Below, in pieces: positions 35,228-48,315 of a DNA stretch of 64,000 bases. Location of the stretch: assembly GCA_027186245.1 (NCBI GenBank), contig CP114481.1:31837501-31901500 (forward strand), given 5' to 3'. This stretch comes from Coriaria nepalensis. Taxonomy: Eukaryota > Streptophyta > Magnoliopsida > Cucurbitales > Coriariaceae. The stretch's first letter is position 1. Every line of letters starts with the position of its first letter. Both the position numbers and the translations under genes were made by a program. The notes under the pieces are model-generated. The model ran no database searches. It saw nothing but the letters and a program-made list of their open reading frames with translations, and was not told where the DNA came from.

Positions 35228-38200
35228 TAAATCATTTTAGAGAGTCATTACAAGTAAATAACTTATTTCAAAGCAAGTCGAACGAATTCTATTTTTGCAG
35301 TACAAATAGAAGTTTTGTGCATAACTTGCAAATGATCAATGCAAGGAAAGTGTGCATTCGTTTAACCTTAAAATCATTTCAATGAGTCATTTCAAGTCAA
35401 TAACTTATTTCAAAGCAAGTCGAACGAATTCAATTTTTGCACTACAAACACAAGTTTTGTGCATAACTTGCAAATGATCAATGCGAGGAAAGTGTGCATT
35501 CGTTTAACTTAAAATCATTTCAATGAGTCATTTCAAGTCAATGACTTATTTCAAAGCAAGTTGAACGAATTCAATTTTTGCACTACAAACACAAGTTTTG
35601 TGCATAACTTGCAAATGATCATTGCAAGGAAAGTGTGCATTCGTTTAACCTTAAAATCATTTCAATGTGTCATTTCAAGTCAATAACTTATTTCAAAGCA
35701 AGTCGAACGAAATCTATTTTTGCACTACAAACACAAGTTTTGTGCATAACTTGCAAATGATCAATGCAAGTAAAGTGTGCACTCGTTTAACCTTCAAATC
35801 ATTTCAATGAGTCATTTCAAGTTAATAACTTATTTCCAAGCAAGTCGAACGAATTCTATTTTTACACTACAAACAGAAGTTTTTTGCATAACTTGCAAAT
35901 GATCAATGCAAGGAAAGTGTGCATTCGTTTAACCTTAAAATCATTTCAATGAGTCATTTCAAGTCAATAACTTATTTCAAAGCAAGTCGAACGAATTCTA
36001 TTTTTGCACTACAAACACAAGTTTTGTGCATAACTTGCAAATGATCAATGCGAGGAAAGTGTGCATTCGTTTAACCTTAAAATCATTTCAATGAGTCATT
36101 TCAAGTCAATAACTTATTTCAAAGCAAGTCGAGTGAATTCAATTTTTGCACTACAAACACAAGTTTTGTGCATAACTTGCAAATGATCAATGCAAGGAAA
36201 GTGTGCATTCGTTTAACCTTAAAATCATTTCAATGAGTCATTTCAGGTCAATAACTTATTTCAAAGCAAGTCGAACGAATTCTATTTTTGCAGTACAAAC
36301 AGAAGTTTTGTGCATAACTTGCAAATGATCAATGCAAGGAAAGTGTGCATTCGTTTAACCTTAAAATCATTTCAATGAGTCATTTCAAGTCAATAACTTA
36401 TTTCAAAGCAAGTCGAACGAATTCAATTTTTGCACTACAAACACAAGTTTTGTGCATAACTTGCAAATGATCAATGCGAGGAAAGTGTGCATTCGTTTAA
36501 CTTAAAATCATTTCAATGAGTCATTTCAAGTCAATGACTTATTTCAAAGCAAGTTGAACGAATTCTATTTTTTCACTACAAACACAAGTTTTGTGCATAA
36601 CTTGCAAATGATCAATGCAAGGAAAGTGTGCATTCGTTTAACTTAAAATCATTTCAATGAGTCATTTCAAGTCAATAAGTTATTTCTAACCAAGTCGAAC
36701 GAATTCAATTTTTGCACTACAAACACAAGTTTTGTGCATAACTTGCAAATGATCATTGCAAGGAAAGTGTGCATTCGTTTAACTTAAAATCATTTCAATG
36801 AGTCATTTCAACTCAATAATTTATTTCAAAGCAAGTCGAACGGATTCAATTTTTGCACAACAAACACAAGTTTTATGCATAACTCGCAAATGATCAATGC
36901 AAGGAAAGTGTGCATTCGTTTAACTTTAAAATCATTTCAATGAGTCATTTCAAGTCAATAACTTATTTCAAAGCAAGTCGAACGGATTCAATTTTTGCCC
37001 AACAAACACAAGTTTTGTGCATAACTTGCAAATGATCAAAGCAAGGAAAGTGTGCATTCGTTTAACCTTAAAATCATTTCAATGAGTCATTTCAAGTCAA
37101 TAACTTATTTCAAAGCAAGTCGAACGAATTCTATTTTTGCACTACAAACACAAGTTTTGTGCATAACTTGCAAATGATCAATGCAAGGAAAGTGTGCATT
37201 CGTTTAACCTTAAAATCATTTCAATGAGTCATTTCAAGTCAATAACTTATTTCAAAGTAAGTCGAACGAATTCTATTTTTGCACTACAAACAGAAGTTTT
37301 GTGCATAACTTGCAAATGATCAATGAAAGGAAAGTGTGCATTCGTTTAACTTAAAATCATTTCAATGAGTCATTTCAAGTCAATAATTTATTTCCAAGCA
37401 AGTCGAACGAATTCAATTTTTGCACTACAAACAGAAGTTTTTTGCATAACTTGCAAATGATCAATGCAAGGAAAGTGTGCATTCGTTTAACTTAAAATCA
37501 TTTCAATGAGTCATTTCAAGTCAACAATTTATTTCAAAGCAAGTCGAACGAATTCAATTTTTGCACTACAAACACAAGTTTTGGGCATAACTTGCAAATG
37601 ATCAATGCAAGGAAAGTGTGCATTCGTTTAACCTTAAAATCATTTCAATGATTTTTTCAAGTCAATAACTTATTTCAAAGCAAGTCGAATGAATTCTATT
37701 TTTGCCCAACAAACACGAATTTTGTGCATAACTTGCAAATGATCAATGCAAGGAAAGTGTGCATTCGTTTAACCTTAAAATCATTTCAATGAGTCATTTC
37801 AAGTCAATAACTTATTTCAAAGCAAGTCGAACGAATTCAATCTTTGCACTACAAACACAAGTTTTGGGCATAACTTGCAAATGATCAATGCAAGGAAAGT
37901 GTGCATTCGTTTAACCTTAAAATCATTTCAATGATTTTTTCAAGTCAATAACTTATTTCAAAGCAAGTCGAATGAATTCTATTTTTGCACAACAAACACG
38001 AGTTTTGTGCATAACTTGCAAATGATCAATGCAAGGAAAGTGTGCATTCGTTTAACCTTAAAATCATTTCAATGAGTCATTTCAAGTCAATAACTTATTT
38101 CAAAGCAAGTCGAACGAATTCAATTTTTGCACTACAAACACAAGCTCTGTGCATAACTTGCAAATGATCATTGCAAGGAAAGTGTGCATTCGTTTAACCT

Positions 38201-40605
38201 TAAAATCATTTCAATGATTTTTTCAAGTCAATAACTTATTTCAAAGCAAGTCGAACGCATTCTATTTTTGCACTACAAACACAAGTTTTGTGCATAACTT
38301 GCAAATGATCAATGCAAGGAAAGTGTCCATTCGTTTGACCTTTAAATCATTTCAATGAGTCATTTCAAGTCGATAAGTTATTTCAAAGCAAGTCGAACGA
38401 ATTCAATTTTTGCACTACAAACATAAGTTTTTTGCATAACTTGCAAATGATCAATGCAAGGAAAGTGTCCATTCGTTTAACTTAAAATCATTTCAATGAG
38501 TCATTTCAAGTCAATAACTTATTTCAAAGCAAGTCGAACGAATTCAATTTTTGCACTACAAACACAAGTTTTGTGGAGAACTTGCAAATGATCAATGCAA
38601 GGAAAGTGTGCATTCGTTTAACTTAAAATCATTTCAATGAGTCATTTCAAGTCAATAATTTATTTCAAAGCAAGTCGAACGAATTCAATTTTTGCACTAC
38701 AAACACAAGTTTTGTGCATAACTCGCAAATGATCAATGCAAGGAAAGTGTGCATTCGTTTAACCTTAAAATCATTTCAATGAGTCATTTCAAGTCAATAA
38801 CTTATTTCAAAGCAACTCGAACGAATTCAATTTTTGCACTACAAACACAAGTTTTGTGGAGAACTTGCAAATGATCAATGCAAGGAAAGTGTGCATTCGT
38901 TTAACTTAAAATCATTTCAATGAGTCATTTCAAGTCAATAATTTATTTCAAAGCAAGTCGAACGAATTCAATTTTTGCACTACAAACACAAGTTTTGTGC
39001 ATAACTCGCAAATGATCAATGCAAGGAAAGTGTGCATTCGTTTAACCTTAAAATCATTTCAATGAGTCATTTCAAGTCAATAACTTATTTCAAACCAAGT
39101 CGAACGAATTCAATTTTTGCACTACAAACACAAGTTTTGTGGAGAACTTGCAAATGATCAATGCAAGGAAAGTGTGCATTCGTTTAACTTAAAATCATTT
39201 CAATGAGTCATTTCAAGTCAATAATTTATTTCAAAGCAAGTCGAACGAATTCAATTTTTGCACTACAAACACAAGTTTTGTGCATAACTCGCAAATGATC
39301 AATGCAAGGAAAGTGTGCATTCGTTTAACCTTAAAATCATTTCAATGAGTCATTTCAAGTCAATAACTTATTTCAAAGCAAGTCGAACGAATTCAATTTT
39401 TGCACTACAAACACAAGTTTTGTGGAGAACTTGCAAATGATCAATGCAAGGAAAGTGTGCATTCGTTTAACTTAAAATCATTTCAATGAGTCATTTCAAG
39501 TCAATAATTTATTTCAAAGCAAGTCGAACGAATTCAATTTTTGCACTACAAACACAAGTTTTGTGCATAACTCGCAAATGATCAATGCAAGGAAAGTGTG
39601 CATTCGTTTAACCTTAAAATCATTTCAATGAGTCATTTCAAGTCAATATCTTATTTCAAAGCAAGTCGAACGAATTCAATTTTTGCACTACAAACACAAG
39701 TTCTGTGCATAACTTGCAAATGATCATTGCAAGGAAAGTGTGCATTCGTTTAACCTTAAAATCATTTCAATGATTTTTTCAAGTCAATAACTTATTTCAA
39801 AGCAAGTCGAACGCATTCTATTTTTGCACTACAAACACAAGTTTTGTGCATAACTTGCAAATGATCAATGCAAGGAAAGTGTCCATTCGTTTAACCTTTA
39901 AATCATTTCAATGAGTCATTTCAAGTCGATAAGTTATTTCAAAGCAAGTCGAACGAATTCAATTTTTGCACTACAAACATAAGTTTTTTGCATAACTTGC
40001 AAATGATCAATGCAAGGAAAGTGTCCATTCGTTTAACTTAAAATCATTTCAATGAGTCATTTCAAGTCAATAACTTATTTCAAAGCAAGTCGAACGAATT
40101 CAATTTTTGCACTACAAACACAAGTTTTGTGGAGAACTTGCAAATGATCAATGCAAGGAAAGTGTGCATTCGTTTAACTTAAAATCATTTCAATGAGTCA
40201 TTTCAAGTCAATAATTTATTTCAAAGCAAGTCGAACGAATTCAATTTTTGCACTACAAACACAAGTTTTGTGCATAACTCGCAAATGATCAATGCAAGGA
40301 AAGTGTGCATTCGTTTAACCTTAAAATCGTTTCAATGAGTCATTTCAAGTCAATATCTTATTTCAAAGCAAGTCGAACGAATTCAATTTTTGCACTACAA
40401 ACACAAGTTCTGTGCATAACTTGCAAATGATCATTGCAAGGAAAGTGTGCATTCGTTTAACCTTAAAATCATTTCAATGATTTTTTCAAGTCAATAACTT
40501 ATTTCAAAACAAGTCGAACGAATTCTATTTTTGCACTACAAACACAAGTTTTCTGCATAACTTGCAAATGATCAATGCAAGGAAAGTGTGCATTCGTTTA
40601 ACCTT
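35228..40605. repeat. 38-mer higher-order repeat, 5,378 bp, copy 2
   Basis: Tandem continuation of copy 1, alike at almost every base I compared. Private bases found by reading are C at 37,842 (AATCTTTGC) and G at 38,337 (GTTTGACC). The join on its left is a chimeric monomer. It has the AAAACAAG/TTTTCTGC left part of the unit's end and the TTTAAATCATTTTAGAGAG right part of the unit's start, with the switch inside 35,176-35,227, where both parents are identical. Confidence 0.95.
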
Positions 40606-43600
40606 TAAATCATTTTAGAGAGTCATTACAAGTAAATAACTTATTTCAAAGCAAGTCGAACGAATTCTATTTTTGCAGTACAAATAGAAGTTTTGTGCAT
40701 AACTTGCAAATGATCAATGCAAGGAAAGTGTGCATTCGTTTAACCTTAAAATCATTTCAATGAGTCATTTCAAGTCAATAACTTATTTCAAAGCAAGTCG
40801 AACGAATTCAATTTTTGCACTACAAACACAAGTTTTGTGCATAACTTGCAAATGATCAATGCGAGGAAAGTGTGCATTCGTTTAACTTAAAATCATTTCA
40901 ATGAGTCATTTCAAGTCAATGACTTATTTCAAAGCAAGTTGAACGAATTCAATTTTTGCACTACAAACACAAGTTTTGTGCATAACTTGCAAATGATCAT
41001 TGCAAGGAAAGTGTGCATTCGTTTAACCTTAAAATCATTTCAATGTGTCATTTCAAGTCAATAACTTATTTCAAAGCAAGTCGAACGAAATCTATTTTTG
41101 CACTACAAACACAAGTTTTGTGCATAACTTGCAAATGATCAATGCAAGTAAAGTGTGCACTCGTTTAACCTTCAAATCATTTCAATGAGTCATTTCAAGT
41201 TAATAACTTATTTCCAAGCAAGTCGAACGAATTCTATTTTTACACTACAAACAGAAGTTTTTTGCATAACTTGCAAATGATCAATGCAAGGAAAGTGTGC
41301 ATTCGTTTAACCTTAAAATCATTTCAATGAGTCATTTCAAGTCAATAACTTATTTCAAAGCAAGTCGAACGAATTCTATTTTTGCACTACAAACACAAGT
41401 TTTGTGCATAACTTGCAAATGATCAATGCGAGGAAAGTGTGCATTCGTTTAACCTTAAAATCATTTCAATGAGTCATTTCAAGTCAATAACTTATTTCAA
41501 AGCAAGTCGAGTGAATTCAATTTTTGCACTACAAACACAAGTTTTGTGCATAACTTGCAAATGATCAATGCAAGGAAAGTGTGCATTCGTTTAACCTTAA
41601 AATCATTTCAATGAGTCATTTCAGGTCAATAACTTATTTCAAAGCAAGTCGAACGAATTCTATTTTTGCAGTACAAACAGAAGTTTTGTGCATAACTTGC
41701 AAATGATCAATGCAAGGAAAGTGTGCATTCGTTTAACCTTAAAATCATTTCAATGAGTCATTTCAAGTCAATAACTTATTTCAAAGCAAGTCGAACGAAT
41801 TCAATTTTTGCACTACAAACACAAGTTTTGTGCATAACTTGCAAATGATCAATGCGAGGAAAGTGTGCATTCGTTTAACTTAAAATCATTTCAATGAGTC
41901 ATTTCAAGTCAATGACTTATTTCAAAGCAAGTTGAACGAATTCTATTTTTTCACTACAAACACAAGTTTTGTGCATAACTTGCAAATGATCAATGCAAGG
42001 AAAGTGTGCATTCGTTTAACTTAAAATCATTTCAATGAGTCATTTCAAGTCAATAAGTTATTTCTAACCAAGTCGAACGAATTCAATTTTTGCACTACAA
42101 ACACAAGTTTTGTGCATAACTTGCAAATGATCATTGCAAGGAAAGTGTGCATTCGTTTAACTTAAAATCATTTCAATGAGTCATTTCAACTCAATAATTT
42201 ATTTCAAAGCAAGTCGAACGGATTCAATTTTTGCACAACAAACACAAGTTTTATGCATAACTCGCAAATGATCAATGCAAGGAAAGTGTGCATTCGTTTA
42301 ACTTTAAAATCATTTCAATGAGTCATTTCAAGTCAATAACTTATTTCAAAGCAAGTCGAACGGATTCAATTTTTGCCCAACAAACACAAGTTTTGTGCAT
42401 AACTTGCAAATGATCAAAGCAAGGAAAGTGTGCATTCGTTTAACCTTAAAATCATTTCAATGAGTCATTTCAAGTCAATAACTTATTTCAAAGCAAGTCG
42501 AACGAATTCTATTTTTGCACTACAAACACAAGTTTTGTGCATAACTTGCAAATGATCAATGCAAGGAAAGTGTGCATTCGTTTAACCTTAAAATCATTTC
42601 AATGAGTCATTTCAAGTCAATAACTTATTTCAAAGTAAGTCGAACGAATTCTATTTTTGCACTACAAACAGAAGTTTTGTGCATAACTTGCAAATGATCA
42701 ATGAAAGGAAAGTGTGCATTCGTTTAACTTAAAATCATTTCAATGAGTCATTTCAAGTCAATAATTTATTTCCAAGCAAGTCGAACGAATTCAATTTTTG
42801 CACTACAAACAGAAGTTTTTTGCATAACTTGCAAATGATCAATGCAAGGAAAGTGTGCATTCGTTTAACTTAAAATCATTTCAATGAGTCATTTCAAGTC
42901 AACAATTTATTTCAAAGCAAGTCGAACGAATTCAATTTTTGCACTACAAACACAAGTTTTGGGCATAACTTGCAAATGATCAATGCAAGGAAAGTGTGCA
43001 TTCGTTTAACCTTAAAATCATTTCAATGATTTTTTCAAGTCAATAACTTATTTCAAAGCAAGTCGAATGAATTCTATTTTTGCCCAACAAACACGAATTT
43101 TGTGCATAACTTGCAAATGATCAATGCAAGGAAAGTGTGCATTCGTTTAACCTTAAAATCATTTCAATGAGTCATTTCAAGTCAATAACTTATTTCAAAG
43201 CAAGTCGAACGAATTCAATTTTTGCACTACAAACACAAGTTTTGGGCATAACTTGCAAATGATCAATGCAAGGAAAGTGTGCATTCGTTTAACCTTAAAA
43301 TCATTTCAATGATTTTTTCAAGTCAATAACTTATTTCAAAGCAAGTCGAATGAATTCTATTTTTGCACAACAAACACGAGTTTTGTGCATAACTTGCAAA
43401 TGATCAATGCAAGGAAAGTGTGCATTCGTTTAACCTTAAAATCATTTCAATGAGTCATTTCAAGTCAATAACTTATTTCAAAGCAAGTCGAACGAATTCA
43501 ATTTTTGCACTACAAACACAAGCTCTGTGCATAACTTGCAAATGATCATTGCAAGGAAAGTGTGCATTCGTTTAACCTTAAAATCATTTCAATGATTTTT

Positions 43601-45983
43601 TCAAGTCAATAACTTATTTCAAAGCAAGTCGAACGCATTCTATTTTTGCACTACAAACACAAGTTTTGTGCATAACTTGCAAATGATCAATGCAAGGAAA
43701 GTGTCCATTCGTTTAACCTTTAAATCATTTCAATGAGTCATTTCAAGTCGATAAGTTATTTCAAAGCAAGTCGAACGAATTCAATTTTTGCACTACAAAC
43801 ATAAGTTTTTTGCATAACTTGCAAATGATCAATGCAAGGAAAGTGTCCATTCGTTTAACTTAAAATCATTTCAATGAGTCATTTCAAGTCAATAACTTAT
43901 TTCAAAGCAAGTCGAACGAATTCAATTTTTGCACTACAAACACAAGTTTTGTGGAGAACTTGCAAATGATCAATGCAAGGAAAGTGTGCATTCGTTTAAC
44001 TTAAAATCATTTCAATGAGTCATTTCAAGTCAATAATTTATTTCAAAGCAAGTCGAACGAATTCAATTTTTGCACTACAAACACAAGTTTTGTGCATAAC
44101 TCGCAAATGATCAATGCAAGGAAAGTGTGCATTCGTTTAACCTTAAAATCATTTCAATGAGTCATTTCAAGTCAATAACTTATTTCAAAGCAACTCGAAC
44201 GAATTCAATTTTTGCACTACAAACACAAGTTTTGTGGAGAACTTGCAAATGATCAATGCAAGGAAAGTGTGCATTCGTTTAACTTAAAATCATTTCAATG
44301 AGTCATTTCAAGTCAATAATTTATTTCAAAGCAAGTCGAACGAATTCAATTTTTGCACTACAAACACAAGTTTTGTGCATAACTCGCAAATGATCAATGC
44401 AAGGAAAGTGTGCATTCGTTTAACCTTAAAATCATTTCAATGAGTCATTTCAAGTCAATAACTTATTTCAAACCAAGTCGAACGAATTCAATTTTTGCAC
44501 TACAAACACAAGTTTTGTGGAGAACTTGCAAATGATCAATGCAAGGAAAGTGTGCATTCGTTTAACTTAAAATCATTTCAATGAGTCATTTCAAGTCAAT
44601 AATTTATTTCAAAGCAAGTCGAACGAATTCAATTTTTGCACTACAAACACAAGTTTTGTGCATAACTCGCAAATGATCAATGCAAGGAAAGTGTGCATTC
44701 GTTTAACCTTAAAATCATTTCAATGAGTCATTTCAAGTCAATAACTTATTTCAAAGCAAGTCGAACGAATTCAATTTTTGCACTACAAACACAAGTTTTG
44801 TGGAGAACTTGCAAATGATCAATGCAAGGAAAGTGTGCATTCGTTTAACTTAAAATCATTTCAATGAGTCATTTCAAGTCAATAATTTATTTCAAAGCAA
44901 GTCGAACGAATTCAATTTTTGCACTACAAACACAAGTTTTGTGCATAACTCGCAAATGATCAATGCAAGGAAAGTGTGCATTCGTTTAACCTTAAAATCA
45001 TTTCAATGAGTCATTTCAAGTCAATATCTTATTTCAAAGCAAGTCGAACGAATTCAATTTTTGCACTACAAACACAAGTTCTGTGCATAACTTGCAAATG
45101 ATCATTGCAAGGAAAGTGTGCATTCGTTTAACCTTAAAATCATTTCAATGATTTTTTCAAGTCAATAACTTATTTCAAAGCAAGTCGAACGCATTCTATT
45201 TTTGCACTACAAACACAAGTTTTGTGCATAACTTGCAAATGATCAATGCAAGGAAAGTGTCCATTCGTTTAACCTTTAAATCATTTCAATGAGTCATTTC
45301 AAGTCGATAAGTTATTTCAAAGCAAGTCGAACGAATTCAATTTTTGCACTACAAACATAAGTTTTTTGCATAACTTGCAAATGATCAATGCAAGGAAAGT
45401 GTCCATTCGTTTAACTTAAAATCATTTCAATGAGTCATTTCAAGTCAATAACTTATTTCAAAGCAAGTCGAACGAATTCAATTTTTGCACTACAAACACA
45501 AGTTTTGTGGAGAACTTGCAAATGATCAATGCAAGGAAAGTGTGCATTCGTTTAACTTAAAATCATTTCAATGAGTCATTTCAAGTCAATAATTTATTTC
45601 AAAGCAAGTCGAACGAATTCAATTTTTGCACTACAAACACAAGTTTTGTGCATAACTCGCAAATGATCAATGCAAGGAAAGTGTGCATTCGTTTAACCTT
45701 AAAATCGTTTCAATGAGTCATTTCAAGTCAATATCTTATTTCAAAGCAAGTCGAACGAATTCAATTTTTGCACTACAAACACAAGTTCTGTGCATAACTT
45801 GCAAATGATCATTGCAAGGAAAGTGTGCATTCGTTTAACCTTAAAATCATTTCAATGATTTTTTCAAGTCAATAACTTATTTCAAAACAAGTCGAACGAA
45901 TTCTATTTTTGCACTACAAACACAAGTTTTCTGCATAACTTGCAAATGATCAATGCAAGGAAAGTGTGCATTCGTTTAACCTT
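40606..45983. repeat. 38-mer higher-order repeat, 5,378 bp, copy 3
   Basis: Third tandem copy, with the same chimeric junction on its left (40,554-40,605). At its right end the same monomer continues instead with AACCTTAAAATCATTTCAATG and an AATTTATTT monomer. Homology to the junction stops at base 45,984. This exit is presumably the ancestral continuation, because 62,696 and following bases show it again. Confidence 0.94.
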
Positions 45984-47288
45984 AAAATCATTTCAATGAG
46001 TCATTTCAAGTCAATAATTTATTTCAAAGCAAGTCGAACGAATTCAATTTTTGCACTACAAACACAAGTTTTGTGCATAACTTGCAAATGATCAATGCAA
46101 GGAAAGTGTGCATTCGTTTAACCTTTAAATCATTTCAATGAGTCATTTCAAGTCAATAACTTATTTCAAAGCAAGTCGAACGAATTCAATTTTTTCACTA
46201 CAAACACAAGTTTTGTGCATAACTTCCAAATGATCATTGCAAGGAAAGTGTGCATTCGTTTAACCTTAAAATCATTTCAATGAGTCATTTCAAGTCAATA
46301 ACTTATTTCAAAGCAAGTCGAACGAATTCAATTTTTTCACTACAAACACAAGTTTTGTGCATAACTTCCAAATGATCATTGCAAGGAAAGTGTGCATTCG
46401 TTTAACCTTAAAATCATTTCAATGTGTCTTTTCAAGTCAATAACTTATTTCAAAGCAAGTCGAACGAATTCTGTTTCTGCACTACAAACACAAGTTTTCT
46501 GCATAACTTGCAAATGATCAATGCAAGGAAAGTGTGCATTCGTTTAACCTTAAAATCATTTCAATGAGTCATTGCAAGTTGATATCTTATTTCAAAGCAA
46601 GTCGAACAAATTCTATTTTTGCACTACAAACACAAGTTTTGTGCATAAATTGCAAATGATCAGTGCAAGGAAAGTGTGCATTCGTTTAACCTTTAAATCA
46701 TTTTGATAAGTCATTTCAAGTCAATAACTTATTTCAAAGCAAGTCGAACGAATTCTATTTTTGCACTACAAACAGAAGTTTTTTGCATAACTTGCAAATG
46801 ATCAATGCAAGGAAAGTGTGCATTCGTTTAACCTTTAAATCATTTCAGTGAGTCATTTCAAGTCAATATCTTATTTCAAAGTAATTCGAACGAGCACTAT
46901 TTGTGCACAACAAATGCAAGTTTTGTGCATAACTTGCACATGATCAATGCAAGGAAACTGTGCATTCGTTTAACCTTAAAATCATTTCAATGTGTCTTTT
47001 CAAGTGAATAACTTATTTCAAAGCAAGTCGAACGAATTCTATTTTTGCACTACAAACAGAAGTTTTTTGCATAACTTGCAAATGATCAATGCAAGGAAAG
47101 TGTCCATTTGATTAACCTTTAAATCATTTCAATGAGTCATTTCAAGTCAATAACTTATTTCAAAGCAAGTCGAACGAATTCTATTTTTGCACTACAACTA
47201 CAAGTTTTGTGCATAACTTGCAAATGATCAATGCAAGGAAAGTGTGCATTCGTTTAACCTGAAAATCATTTCAATGAGTCGTTTCAAG
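45984..47288. repeat. Right flank of the 5,378-bp units, repeated at 62,696-64,000
   Basis: Starts with an AATTTATTT monomer and two TTTTTTCAC/CTTCCAAATGATCATT monomers, then the rare-variant block shared with 6,490-7,075, the first downstream type-P monomer (46,892) and GTGTCCATTTGATTAACC (47,100) with CTACAACTACAAG. All of it reappears 16,712 bp downstream up to the window end, so the true length of the shared flank is greater than visible. Confidence 0.9.
46892..47033. repeat. Divergent monomer type P, copy 2
   Basis: Same form as 456-597: GAGCAC start, palindrome TTGTGCACAA, CACATGATC, GGAAACTGTGC, 142 bp. It has GTAATTCG upstream where the first copy has GTAATCCG. Confidence 0.9.
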
Positions 47289-48311
47289 TCAATATCCTAT
47301 TTCAAAGCAAGTCGAACGAATTCAATTTTTTTGCACTACAAACACAAGTTCTGTGCATTACTTGCAAATGATCATTGCAAGGAAAATGCGCATTCGTTTA
47401 ACCTTAAAATCGTTTCAATGAGTCATTTCAAGTCAATAACTTATTTCAAAGCAAGTCGAACGAATTCTATTTTTGCACTACAAACACAAGTTTTCTTCAT
47501 AACTTGCAAATGATCAATGCAAGGAAAGTGTGCATTCGTTTAACCTTAAAATCATTTCAATGAGTCATTTCAAGTCAATATCTTATTTCAAAGTAATTTG
47601 AACGAGCACTATTTGTGCACAACAAATGCAAGTTTTGTGCATAACTTGCACATGATCAATGCAAGGAAACTGTGCATTCGTTTAACCTTAAAATCATTTC
47701 AATGTGTCTTTTCAAGTGAATAACTTATTTCAAAGCAAGTCGAACGAATTCTATTTTTGGACTACAAACAGAAGTTTTTTGCATAACTTGCAAATGATCA
47801 ATGCAAGGAAAGTGTGCATTCGTTTAACCTGAAAATCATTTCAATGAGTCGTTTCAAGTCAATATCCTATTTCAAAGCAAGTCGAACGAATTCAATTTTT
47901 TTGCACTACAAACACAAGTTCTGTGCATTACTTGCAAATGATCATTGCAAGGAAAATACGCATTCGTTTAACCTTAAAATCATTTCAATGAGTCATTTCA
48001 AGTCAATAACTTATTTCAAAGCAAGTCGAACGAATTCTATTTTTGCACTACAAACACAAGTTTTCTTCATAACTTGCAAATGATCAATGCAAGGAAAGTG
48101 TGCATTCGTTTAACCTTAAAATCATTTCAATGAGTCATTTCAAGTCAATATCTTATTTCAAAGTAATTCGAACGAGCACTATTTGTGCACAACAAATGCA
48201 AGTTTTGTGCATAACTTGCACATGATCAATGCAAGGAAACTGTGCATTCGTTTAACCTTAAAATCATTTCAATGTGTCTTTTCAAGTGAATAACTTATTT
48301 CAAAGCAAGTC
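47222..48311. repeat. 4-mer tandem duplication, 570-bp step
   Basis: 47,222-47,741 is repeated at 47,792-48,311. Both halves hold AACCTGAAAATC, GAGTCGTTTC, AATATCC, the T7 tract (GAATTC then AATTTTTTTGC, two T longer than usual), TTCTGTGCATTAC, GGAAAATG or GGAAAATA, TTTTCTTCATAAC and a type-P monomer. The two-T insertion explains why the step is 570 (four monomers plus two) and not 568. Short open frames at 47,244-47,513 and 47,814-48,083 arise from this duplication. Confidence 0.87.
47604..47745. repeat. Divergent monomer type P, copy 3
   Basis: GAGCAC start with TTGTGCACAA palindrome. Upstream bases are GTAATTTGAACG, that is, the CpG of GTAATTCG has become TG. Confidence 0.9.
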
Positions 48312-48315
48312 GAAT
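48174..48315. repeat. Divergent monomer type P, copy 4
   Basis: GAGCAC start with TTGTGCACAA palindrome. Its last bases read GTCGAAT and lead directly into the CTAG-type island. It lies 570 bp after copy 3. Confidence 0.9.

Noticed and set aside
29850..45983. The three 5,378-bp copies as an assembly error
   Set aside because: This cannot be excluded from sequence alone. However, the copies carry private bases (30,014; 37,842; 38,337), which argues against simple duplication of one read path. Read-depth data would decide.
47244..47513. Open reading frame of 89 codons, and its near-copy at 47,814-48,083
   Set aside because: Both lie wholly within satellite monomers and are two parts of the same 570-bp duplication. 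Because 142 is not a multiple of three the frame shifts by one in each monomer, so short open frames arise by chance when a stop-causing base varies. The predicted peptide is the satellite itself read in shifted frames, with internal self-similarity, and resembles no protein family.
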